DNA of 22,167 nt, taken from contig CALQZP010000008.1 in NCBI GenBank assembly GCA_943349725.1, positions 1-22,167 of the forward strand, in the 5' to 3' direction. The number at the start of each line of letters is the position of its first letter. Positions within the stretch are counted from its first letter, which is position 1. Of the stretch, positions 7,161 through 12,501 are shown piece by piece. Both the position numbers and the translations under genes were made by a program. The DNA is from Candidatus Nomurabacteria bacterium. GTDB lineage: Bacteria > Patescibacteriota > Minisyncoccia > Phycocordibacterales > UBA10002. Below the pieces are notes generated by a model, which saw nothing but the letters and a program-made list of their open reading frames with translations, did not search any database and was not told the origin of the DNA.

Positions 7161-8582
7161 ATGATTGACCTCTCCACACTCACCATCAAAAAAGCGCACG
7201 ACGCCTTACTCAAGGGCGAGTATTCGGCCGTGGAGCTTGCCGAAAGCTACCTCGCTGAAATTGAGAAAAAAAACAAAGAGCTCAACGCGTACCTGGAAGT
7301 GTTTGACGATGTTCGCGAGCAGGCGAAAAGAGCGGATGTGCTCATCAAGGCAGGGAAGGCGAGTATGATGACGGGAATCCCGATAGCGCTGAAGGACAAC
7401 ATTCTGGTGAAGGGAAAGCGGGTTGGCGCCTCTTCAAAGATTCTTACGGGGTATGTTGCTCCGTATGAGGGACTAGCTATCGGTAATCTCCGCGAAGCGG
7501 GGGTAGTGCTATTGGGACGCACCAATATGGATGAGTTCGCTATGGGAAGCTCTACCGAAACGTCTGCTTTTGGTCCGACACGGAACCCCTTTGACCCTAG
7601 TCGTGTCCCTGGCGGTTCTTCCGGAGGAGCCGCTACTGCGGTGGGAGCCGGGCTCGCCCTTGCCGCCCTCGGAACGGACACGGGTGGTTCGGTGCGTCAG
7701 CCCGCGGCGTTTTGCAACACGGTCGGGTTCAAGCCGACTTACGGCACCATTTCCCGAAACGGCATTATTGCGATGGGTTCGTCGCTTGATATCATCGGCC
7801 CCATCACGAAAACCGTTGAGGATAACGAAATCTTGTTTAACGCAATCGCTGGGCGCGACCCCATGGACAGCACCTCCATCGATCTAGGAGCTTCCAACTT
7901 GAAACTTAAAACTTCTAACTTAGTCGTTGGCGTTCCTCGGAGCTTTCTGGAGATGAAAGGTATTGATGCGGATGTTCTCGCGAACTTTAACGAGTCCATT
8001 AAAAAGCTTCAGGCGCGTGGATACACCATCAAGGACATTGAACTACCAACTATTCCGTATTCACTCGCCGTGTACTACATCATTATGTTCGCGGAGCTTT
8101 CCACCAATCTTTCGCGTTTTGACGGGGTGAAGTATGGATTTCACAAAGATGCCGACTCACTGCTTCACGACTATATGGAAACGCGCGCGGAAGGGTTTGG
8201 ACGCGAAGCGAAGCGACGGCTTCTACTCGGCGCCTATGTGCTTTCGTCCGGATATTACGATGCGTACTATCGCAAAGCCATTAGTGTGCGGACACTCATT
8301 GAACGCGAGTTTGCGGAGGCATTCAAAAGCGTTGACCTTATCGCGACCCCGACCACCCCTACTCCTGCGTTTAAGATTGGTGAGAAGACAAAAGACCCGC
8401 TCTCTATGTACCTTGCGGATATCTTTACGGTGCCGGCGAACATTGGAGCCATTCCAGCGCTTTCCATTCCTTCGGGATTTGTGGAACGGGAAGGGAAGAG
8501 ACTCCCCCTCGGGTTTCAACTTATGGCCGGGTACGGACAGGACCAACTTCTCTTTGATGCGGGAAAGACATTTGAAGGTTAA
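7161..8582 (+). CDS. gatA: Asp-tRNA(Asn)/Glu-tRNA(Gln) amidotransferase subunit A
   Basis: This 473-aa amidase-signature enzyme releases ammonia from glutamine or asparagine for transamidation of tRNA-bound Glu or Asp. The Ser-cisSer-Lys triad is visible as K78 (GIPIALKDN), S153 (GGSSGG) and S177 (GTDTGGSVRQPA), which matches the spacing of known GatA. The length is near normal, slightly short at the C-terminus (ends FDAGKTFEG). A small run of simple-word DNA at 7891-7921 encodes ASNLKLKTSNL between two conserved parts and looks like an in-frame insertion. No Shine-Dalgarno site is seen; it presumably forms an operon with gatC. Confidence 0.96.
   Translation: MIDLSTLTIKKAHDALLKGEYSAVELAESYLAEIEKKNKELNAYLEVFDDVREQAKRADVLIKAGKASMMTGIPIALKDNILVKGKRVGASSKILTGYVAPYEGLAIGNLREAGVVLLGRTNMDEFAMGSSTETSAFGPTRNPFDPSRVPGGSSGGAATAVGAGLALAALGTDTGGSVRQPAAFCNTVGFKPTYGTISRNGIIAMGSSLDIIGPITKTVEDNEILFNAIAGRDPMDSTSIDLGASNLKLKTSNLVVGVPRSFLEMKGIDADVLANFNESIKKLQARGYTIKDIELPTIPYSLAVYYIIMFAELSTNLSRFDGVKYGFHKDADSLLHDYMETRAEGFGREAKRRLLLGAYVLSSGYYDAYYRKAISVRTLIEREFAEAFKSVDLIATPTTPTPAFKIGEKTKDPLSMYLADIFTVPANIGAIPALSIPSGFVEREGKRLPLGFQLMAGYGQDQLLFDAGKTFEG
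7891..7921 (+). repeat. simple-word insertion in gatA
   Basis: Repeated words aacttgaaactt / aaaacttctaactt encode SNLKLKTSNL at about residues 244-253 of GatA and keep the frame. Confidence 0.55.
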
Positions 8583-8608
8583 CCACAGCCACGGCACTTT
8601 TGTGGGTG

Positions 8609-8614
8609 TATACT
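8609..8614 (+). promoter_or_regulatory. possible -10 box TATACT upstream of the HEPN-like gene
   Basis: TATACT lies 112 nt before the ATG at 8727, so its transcript would carry a leader of about 105 nt containing the palindromic repeat at 8633-8672. This would be one of the few non-leaderless genes here. No good -35 box is visible. Confidence 0.3.
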
Positions 8615-8632
8615 AATGGTGTCGTCGGTATT

Positions 8633-8672
8633 CTCCCTTTCCTAAAGGGAGCACTCCGTCTTCGGAGGAGGG
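8633..8672 (+). repeat. palindromic double-hairpin repeat, same family as in ligA
   Basis: CTCCCTTT/AAAGGGAG followed by actccgtcttcggagg; it shares arrangement and core words with 4984-5026. Confidence 0.75.
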
Positions 8673-8726
8673 ATTTTCGGGATACCAAAAGGCGCACATA
8701 ATTTCTTTGCAACACTCATCATCATT

Positions 8727-9302
8727 ATGTCCTCAAACGCATTTAGCATACTGTTTACTTCGGAAAGTCTTGCCCCTTTCTTTGCCTTCAAGGCACAGGT
8801 GGTTGTATTTTTGCATGCCCTCGCGCCGTATTCTGCGGTGCTTTCACTCCTCCTGATTATGGGTATCGTGTACTGCTTTCTCCGTATTGAACATATTGTG
8901 CACGCCACCAAACATGAGGATGTGTCACATGGTGGGGGACACGGAGGACACGACACACACGAAAAGTCCGGCACGGAAGATAATCCTATTCAAAAACGTT
9001 GGGAGCGCGTACAGAAACATCTCCATTCCGCGAGCGAAAGCGATTGGCGTCTTGCCGTACTTGAGGCCGACGTGCTTTTGGACGAAATGGTTACCCATAT
9101 GGGCTACCACGGCGACTCACTCGGGGAGAAGCTGAAGGGGATTGAGAAGAGCGACTTCCTCGCGCTTGACGGAGTATGGGAAGCGCACGGAGTGCGCAAC
9201 AAGATAGCACACGAAGGGATCTCTTTTGCGCTCACCGAACGAGAAGCAAAACGAATTATGAAGCTCTACGAAGACGCATTTAAGGAGTTCCACTATATAT
9301 AG
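8727..9302 (+). CDS. membrane-anchored HEPN-like protein
   Basis: This 191-aa protein has one clear transmembrane segment (about residues 27-53), a His/Gly-rich linker (SHGGGHGGHDTHEK) and a soluble helical C-terminal domain. The segment GVRNKIAHEG (R157, N158, H162) matches the R-polar-x3-H signature of HEPN domains, which are often ribonucleases or nucleotide-binding helpers. The helix after it (LTEREAKRIMKLYEDAFKEF) also fits the HEPN fold. Function is unknown; similar proteins occur in Parcubacteria by my recollection. No ribosome site is visible and the reading frame is open upstream through the palindromic repeat, so the start is not certain. A terminator follows. Confidence 0.7.
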   Translation: MSSNAFSILFTSESLAPFFAFKAQVVVFLHALAPYSAVLSLLLIMGIVYCFLRIEHIVHATKHEDVSHGGGHGGHDTHEKSGTEDNPIQKRWERVQKHLHSASESDWRLAVLEADVLLDEMVTHMGYHGDSLGEKLKGIEKSDFLALDGVWEAHGVRNKIAHEGISFALTEREAKRIMKLYEDAFKEFHYI

Positions 9303-9334
9303 ATGTAAGATGTAGGACGTAAAATTTAGGAAAG

Positions 9335-9360
9335 ACAAAAGCCCCGTATGGGGCTTTTGT
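9335..9360. terminator. Rho-independent terminator
   Basis: An 11-bp stem (acaaaagcccc with ggggcttttgt) and a 4-nt loop follow the HEPN-like gene by 32 nt and may act in both directions. Confidence 0.85.
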
Positions 9361-9365
9361 TTCGA

Positions 9366-9383
9366 CTTGTTGCGGGGCCAGGA
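9366..9383 (-). repeat. 18-bp duplicate of the initiator tRNA 3' end
   Basis: cttgttgcggggccagga is identical to 9668-9685, which is the T-stem 3' strand, acceptor strand and 3' flank of the tRNA-fMet gene. The copies are 302 bp apart in direct orientation, as expected for an integration or duplication footprint at a tRNA end. Confidence 0.75.
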
Positions 9384-9458
9384 CCGCGAGTACGCTTATC
9401 GAAACCTACTGTTTCAGGTAGCTTTCTTCGAAACTACACTTGGATTTTAATAGTCGTT

Positions 9459-9593
9459 TTACTCCTTTAAAATCTCGGCGTACACCTTTCCCATTTCCTC
9501 ATGCAGAAGCCACTCGGAAATATGGGAGAAGGTCTGCGCGACTTTGCTTTGTTCACAAAACAAGAAGTACCCTTGTGGCAATTCCCGACACAA
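9459..9593 (-). CDS. possible small protein or gene remnant
   Basis: This reverse frame reads 44 aa from a TTG at 9593 (CRELPQGYFLFCEQSKVAQ ... EEMGKVYAEILKE). It looks protein-like and lies between the two copies of the tRNA 3' end, so it could be the tail of a gene left by a degraded insertion. It remains open upstream through the terminator, and no promoter is seen. I do not recognise it. Confidence 0.2.
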   Translation of the reverse strand: MCRELPQGYFLFCEQSKVAQTFSHISEWLLHEEMGKVYAEILKE

Positions 9594-9627
9594 GCAAAGA
9601 AGTTTGCTTGTTGCCCTCGCAAAAGCA

Positions 9628-9667
9628 CCAACAGAAAAACCGCTCATAGGAGCGGTTTTTCTGTTGG
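9628..9667. terminator. terminator downstream of the initiator tRNA
   Basis: A perfect 18-bp stem (9628-9645 with 9650-9667) with a 4-nt loop and T-runs in both arms lies directly next to the tRNA 3' flank. Confidence 0.85.
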
Positions 9668-9671
9668 CTTG

Positions 9672-10067
9672 TTGCGGGGCCAGGAATCGCACCTGGAATC
9701 TCAAGGTTATGCATACCACTATGGCTTTCGCCACGAATCACCGTCATATTTTGTGGTCTGGACTATGCCTTCATCCGCCTTTGGCGGACGCTCGCCGTCT
9801 AGTCTCTACACCTGCACCAATTTTGTTCACCGAAGGTGGTACAAAATTGAGTGTCCTTCCGTAGCTTTAGCGGAGGAGGACTGGTCCCCCTGCGCCAAGG
9901 CTCTGGCGGGACGCTCGATTTTGTATTCGCCTTTGGCGAACAAAATCAGCGATTGGCTCGGCGTTACCAGTGTCTAGGCTTCACCGAGTTTGACGAGTTA
10001 TCAGCGCCTCATTACTGTGGCGCCAGCCCATTTTGAGCCTTGCGAGTTACTGTTACTCCACCCCGCG
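9672..10067 (-). tRNA. initiator tRNA-fMet (CAT), interrupted by a group I intron
   Basis: The 5' exon (10036-10067) starts CGCGGGGTGGAGT and ends in the anticodon stem CAAGG plus CT. The 3' exon (9672-9711) reads CATAA, CCTTG, a 5-nt variable loop, a T-arm CCAGG/CCTGG, acceptor CCCCGCA and A73. Joined, they give anticodon loop CTCATAA and a 72-nt tRNA. The unpaired C1:A72 end is the hallmark of bacterial initiator tRNA, and the 5' exon resembles E. coli tRNA-fMet closely. Odd points: the D-loop (AACAGTA) has only one G, the T-loop is TGCGATT (G in place of T55), and the anticodon stem has two rather than three G:C pairs next to the loop. CCA is not encoded. Confidence 0.88.
9712..10035 (-). 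ncRNA. group I self-splicing intron in the tRNA-fMet anticodon loop
   Basis: The 324-nt insert lies between T33 and C34. The 5' exon ends in U and the intron ends in G, as required. P1 can form between exon GGCU and intron GGCU (10025-10028), with the U.G wobble at the splice site and an extra C-G pair closing an AAAAU loop. The R element GTAGAGACTAGACGGC (about 9794-9809) and the S element AAGGCATAGTCC (9760-9771) match the conserved P7 strands; between them sits a P8 hairpin with TCCGCC/GGCGGA. There is no open reading frame for an endonuclease. A copy of the GCGCCAAGG palindrome lies in a peripheral loop (about 9888-9911). Confidence 0.88.
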
Positions 10068-10081
10068 ATGGGTGAACGGCC

Positions 10082-10087
10082 ATTATA
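10082..10087 (-). promoter_or_regulatory. -10 box TATAAT of the tRNA-fMet gene
   Basis: On the reverse strand TATAAT ends 15 nt before the first base of the tRNA, which gives a 5' leader of about 8 nt. The -35 region is weak (TTTGTT-like). Confidence 0.6.
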
Positions 10088-10181
10088 GCGCAAAAATGTC
10101 AAAAAACAAAGTTTCAGGGTTCTGTCTCGGTTGCGTTATCCACAAGAATAGAACCTACCATAGGCTATACTATAGTAGCAA

Positions 10182-10880
10182 ATGGCAAAATCTGATATCA
10201 AAATAAAAGCGCGGGAATTAAGACGAACCGGAGTAAGTATCTTAGAGATAGCAAGAAAGTTTGGTGTTGCTAAAAGTACCGTTAGTCTTTGGTGCCGGGA
10301 CATATTATTGAGTGATGCCCAAAAGAATAATCTGTTACAAACGAAATCACTCGCAGTATCAAGAGGGAGGTTATTGGGAGCCGAAACTAATCGGTTGAAA
10401 CGAGTGGTGGTAATTGAGGAAGGGAAGAAATGGGCAAAAAGTACCATCGTTTCGTTGTCTAAGCGAGACTTACTGATTGCCGGCATAGCGCTTTATTGGG
10501 CGGAGGGAAGTAAAACCGACAGGAGGTTTATTTTTGTAAATTCTGACCCCGCTATGATTTTACTCATGTATAAATGGCTGAAAAGTGTTTTTCAGATAGA
10601 AAAAGAGGCATTTATGCCTCGGCTTTCTATTAATGAAATTCACAAACCTCGCGTGCATAAAGTTTTGGAATTCTGGTCAAATCTGCTAGAATTGCCTGTC
10701 GCGCAATTCGGTAATCCGTGGTATATAAAAGCGAAGGTGCATAAGGTGTATGATAATTACGATACTTATTACGGTATCTTGCGGTTGGGTATGAGAGACG
10801 CAGCCCCGTTTAAGTATAAGATGTTATCGTTGATTTCGTTGCTGTCTGGGATAGTGAATAAAAAAGAATTGTCGAGGTAG
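10182..10880 (+). CDS. helix-turn-helix plus LAGLIDADG-like homing endonuclease-type protein
   Basis: This 232-aa protein starts with a resolvase-style helix-turn-helix (ARELRRTGVSILEIARKFG, AKSTVSLWCRDI), then has GIALYWAEGSK (about residue 100) followed by FVNSDPAMILLMYKWL, a pattern I associate with CPR LAGLIDADG-related proteins. It probably binds and may cut DNA; no activity can be shown from sequence. TATAGT lies 5 nt before the ATG, fitting a leaderless transcript. Its stop codon (10878-10880) lies inside the following tRNA-Met gene, a 10-nt overlap, so tRNA processing would cut off the last codons. The catalytic assignment is uncertain because the canonical motif is weak. Confidence 0.6.
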   Translation: MAKSDIKIKARELRRTGVSILEIARKFGVAKSTVSLWCRDILLSDAQKNNLLQTKSLAVSRGRLLGAETNRLKRVVVIEEGKKWAKSTIVSLSKRDLLIAGIALYWAEGSKTDRRFIFVNSDPAMILLMYKWLKSVFQIEKEAFMPRLSINEIHKPRVHKVLEFWSNLLELPVAQFGNPWYIKAKVHKVYDNYDTYYGILRLGMRDAAPFKYKMLSLISLLSGIVNKKELSR

Positions 10881-10942
10881 CTCAACGGTGGAGCAGGCGT
10901 TTCATAAGCGCCCGGTTGTGGGTTCGATTCCCGCCCTCGACA
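10871..10942 (+). tRNA. tRNA-Met (CAT), elongator (or Ile2)
   Basis: A complete cloverleaf: acceptor GTCGAGG/CCTCGAC, D-arm GCTC/GAGC, anticodon stem GGCGT/GCGCC with loop TTCATAA, T-arm GTGGG-TTCGATT-CCCGC and A73; CCA is not encoded. Anticodon CAT also fits tRNA-Ile with a lysidine-modified C34, which cannot be ruled out by eye. Its first 10 nt belong to the upstream coding sequence. Confidence 0.92.
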
Positions 10943-11175
10943 TCACATATTACGTCACTTGCTTGACAGCCCTGGCAATGGGGAAGCGGACGCCAAAAGA
11001 GGTATCAAACTAGGACTCTTTTACCTCTACCTCTTGCCGAAGATATAACTTCGTGACGCTACTTTCTCGTCCCCTTCAAAAGGGTTGCAGAGAGAGTAGA
11101 CTTTAGGAGCAATTTTGATGGAGGCGATACCATCACCTTGCCGTTAGTAGCGAGTTAACTCTTATTGTTACTATC
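10943..11175 (+). other. structured intergenic region upstream of the SHK peptide
   Basis: No long frame is found. Several hairpins can form: AAAAGAG/CTCTTTT (about 10996-11023), CGAAG/CTTCG (about 11039-11054), and a 10-bp stem CTACTTTCTC/GAGAGAGTAG with an inner CCCTT/AAGGG hairpin (about 11059-11101). This could be a long folded 5' leader of the SHK gene, or a separate RNA. TTGACA at about 10963 has no clear -10 partner. Confidence 0.35.
11118..11147 (+). CDS. possible 9-residue leader peptide
   Basis: The frame MEAIPSPCR follows a textbook AGGAG 8 nt upstream of its ATG, the clearest Shine-Dalgarno site in this region, while neighbouring genes have none. It ends 28 nt before the SHK peptide start. 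It could be a regulatory leader peptide or chance. Confidence 0.2.
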   Translation: MEAIPSPCR

Positions 11176-11250
11176 ATGTCACACAAATTTTCTCACAAGA
11201 GCTCCCACAAGGAGTCACACAAGGAAAGCCACAAGGCTTCTCATAAGTAA
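11176..11250 (+). CDS. 24-residue Ser-His-Lys repeat peptide
   Basis: The frame is exactly six tetrapeptides of the form x-S-H-K, with x being M, F, S, E, E, A. The Ser codons are TCA, TCT, TCC, TCA, AGC and TCT, and His/Lys codons also vary, so the repeat is kept at protein level and is not recent DNA slippage. The product is very basic and histidine-rich, so binding of metal or nucleic acid is conceivable, but the function is unknown. The pilin at 105 starts with a similar MSKLFSHKASHK. No ribosome site is visible. A long hairpin RNA begins 5 nt after the stop, and a terminator follows at 11420. Confidence 0.5.
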   Translation: MSHKFSHKSSHKESHKESHKASHK

Positions 11251-11255
11251 CCCTT

Positions 11256-11416
11256 GAGCCTGTTCACTATCTCGTGGTACCCGAGTCATCAAAGCCTTAT
11301 TTTTAGGCGAAAGACGAGCCGGAGTACGAACCATAATGAATTATGGTGAGGACGAGGCGATGTCTTGGAGCCAAAAATAAGGCTTCGAGGACAGGGGGAA
11401 GATAGTGGACAGGCTC
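11256..11416 (+). ncRNA. 161-nt structured RNA candidate
   Basis: The ends close in a 17-bp helix (GAGCCTGTTCACTATCT at 11256 with 11400-11416; one G.U pair). After an internal loop there is a second helix of 13 bp plus GGC/GCC (11292-11308 with 11370-11385), and a third hairpin ACCATAA-TGAA-TTATGGT lies inside. Such extensive pairing without coding potential points to a functional RNA. I checked by eye for RNase P, SRP RNA and tmRNA signatures and saw none; a 6S-like rod with a bubble is possible but not shown. Confidence 0.5.
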
Positions 11417-11419
11417 TAG

Positions 11420-11446
11420 CTCCCTCTTTGATTTTCGAAGAGGGAG
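11420..11446 (+). terminator. terminator of the SHK/structured RNA unit
   Basis: 9-bp stem CTCCCTCTT/AAGAGGGAG with a 9-nt loop followed by TTTGTG, 4 nt after the structured RNA. Confidence 0.8.
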
Positions 11447-11485
11447 TTTGTGTATTAGTAAGGAACGCGTAATTCTTTTATCTCT

Positions 11486-11566
11486 ATGACCAGCAAATTC
11501 TCATCGAAAGAGTGCGGTAATTGCGGAAACGGCACCTGCACCGGTTGCGGTGGTCCGGCGAAATAG
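11486..11566 (+). CDS. 26-residue four-cysteine peptide
   Basis: The frame starts MTSKFSSKE and continues CGNCGNGTCTGC, giving C-x2-C-x4-C-x2-C, a spacing suited to a single zinc or iron site. The start resembles that of the SHK peptide (M-x-x-KFS-x-K) and the two genes are in tandem, each with its own terminator, so they may be related short genes. No ribosome site is seen close to the ATG. The function is unknown. Confidence 0.45.
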   Translation: MTSKFSSKECGNCGNGTCTGCGGPAK

Positions 11567-11577
11567 TTTTCCTCTCG

Positions 11578-11613
11578 CAAACCCCTCTCCGGCTCCGGCC
11601 GGGGAGGGGTTTG
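11578..11613 (+). terminator. terminator after the four-cysteine peptide
   Basis: Stem of 13 bp (caaacccctctcc with ggggaggggtttg, one T.G pair) plus an inner GGC/GCC, followed by tgttt; it lies 11 nt after the stop codon. Confidence 0.85.
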
Positions 11614-11665
11614 TGTTTGTCAGGAGTGGATAGTGTAATATCCTGTCACGTGGTACCATTACTCT

Positions 11666-12358
11666 GTGCCTGTCCCCAAAAAAGTTAACAAAGATTTTTT
11701 CAAACGATGGACTCCGCAAATGGCTTATGTGCTTGGATTTTTTGCCGCAGACGGATATATCACGGTTAACAAACGGGGCGGGCAATTCTGGTGTATTCAA
11801 ATCACGGATAAAGAATTACTGTATGCTATTCGGAAAGCTATCGGCTCAGAGCATAAAATCAGTAACAGGCCCGGAAAAGGGAATAACCAAACTCAATACA
11901 GGTTACAACTTGGTAGTATTGAGATGTGCGATGATTTGCGTAACCTCGGCTTTTCGGAGCGAAAGACAAGAAGTTTGAGCATACCTAATGTTCCAGTAAA
12001 GTATCTTGCCGACTTCACTCGGGGTTATTTTGATGGAGATGGAAACATTTGGTCCGGTCTATTACATAAGGAGCGAAAAACTCAGACTGCTACACTTTTT
12101 ATAGCTTTTACATCCTGTTCCATTGAGTTTCTAACGAAGCTAAAGAATAGGCTTAGTAAATTTTGTATGGGAGGTTGCATCTATCGGTCGAAGGGGAATT
12201 ATGCGCGACTTCAGTACAGTTCCCAAGATTCTTTGAAATTATACGATTTTATGTATAATCAAGGTCACCGCACGTATGAAAAGCGCGGTTTATTCCTTGA
12301 AAGAAAGAAAAGCGTTCTTGAGAGGTATAAATTGTTAAAAAATGCGCCCGTGGTGTAG
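11666..12358 (+). CDS. LAGLIDADG homing endonuclease
   Basis: This 230-aa protein has two LAGLIDADG helices, AYVLGFFAADGYI (about 20-32, acidic D29) and LADFTRGYFDGDGNI (about 114-128, acidic D125), each followed by a beta-rich half, so it is a single-chain two-motif enzyme that would cut a long asymmetric site. The start is GTG at 11666. The last codons and the TAG (12356-12358) lie inside the following tRNA-Asp gene, a 15-nt overlap, the same arrangement as at 10182-10880 with tRNA-Met. It is free-standing, not inside a visible intron. The enzyme is probably active or recently so, as both acidic residues are present. Confidence 0.88.
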   Translation: MPVPKKVNKDFFKRWTPQMAYVLGFFAADGYITVNKRGGQFWCIQITDKELLYAIRKAIGSEHKISNRPGKGNNQTQYRLQLGSIEMCDDLRNLGFSERKTRSLSIPNVPVKYLADFTRGYFDGDGNIWSGLLHKERKTQTATLFIAFTSCSIEFLTKLKNRLSKFCMGGCIYRSKGNYARLQYSSQDSLKLYDFMYNQGHRTYEKRGLFLERKKSVLERYKLLKNAPVV

Positions 12359-12417
12359 CTGGATAACACAATCCCCTGTCACGGGATAGATCGCCGGTTC
12401 GAGTCCGGTCGGGCGCG
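12344..12417 (+). tRNA. tRNA-Asp (GTC)
   Basis: A complete cloverleaf: acceptor GCGCCCG/CGGGCGC, D-arm GTGT/ACAC, anticodon stem ATCCC/GGGAT with loop CTGTCAC, T-arm GCCGG-TTCGAGT-CCGGT and discriminator G73, typical for Asp. CCA is not encoded. The first 15 nt are shared with the upstream endonuclease gene. Confidence 0.95.
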
Positions 12418-12489
12418 CAGAGTAAGATTTCTCAATTATAGCTTTTAGCTGTAAGGACTTTTGAGTTCTAACCTGGTTTCTTAACATGG

Positions 12490-12495
12490 TATAAT
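12490..12495 (+). promoter_or_regulatory. -10 box TATAAT of the APH-like gene
   Basis: A consensus TATAAT ends 6 nt before the ATG at 12502, implying a leaderless mRNA. The -35 region is weak. Confidence 0.65.
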
Positions 12496-12501
12496 TTCCT
12501 G

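Noticed and set aside
9501..9977. 158-aa forward frame across the tRNA-fMet region
   Set aside because: It lies antisense to a terminator, the tRNA exon and the group I intron; its sequence has no protein character.
10943..11450. A tmRNA, RNase P RNA or SRP RNA around the SHK peptide
   Set aside because: No tRNA-like ends, no GAGGAAAGTC-type RNase P core and no SRP GGAA-loop motif could be found by eye.
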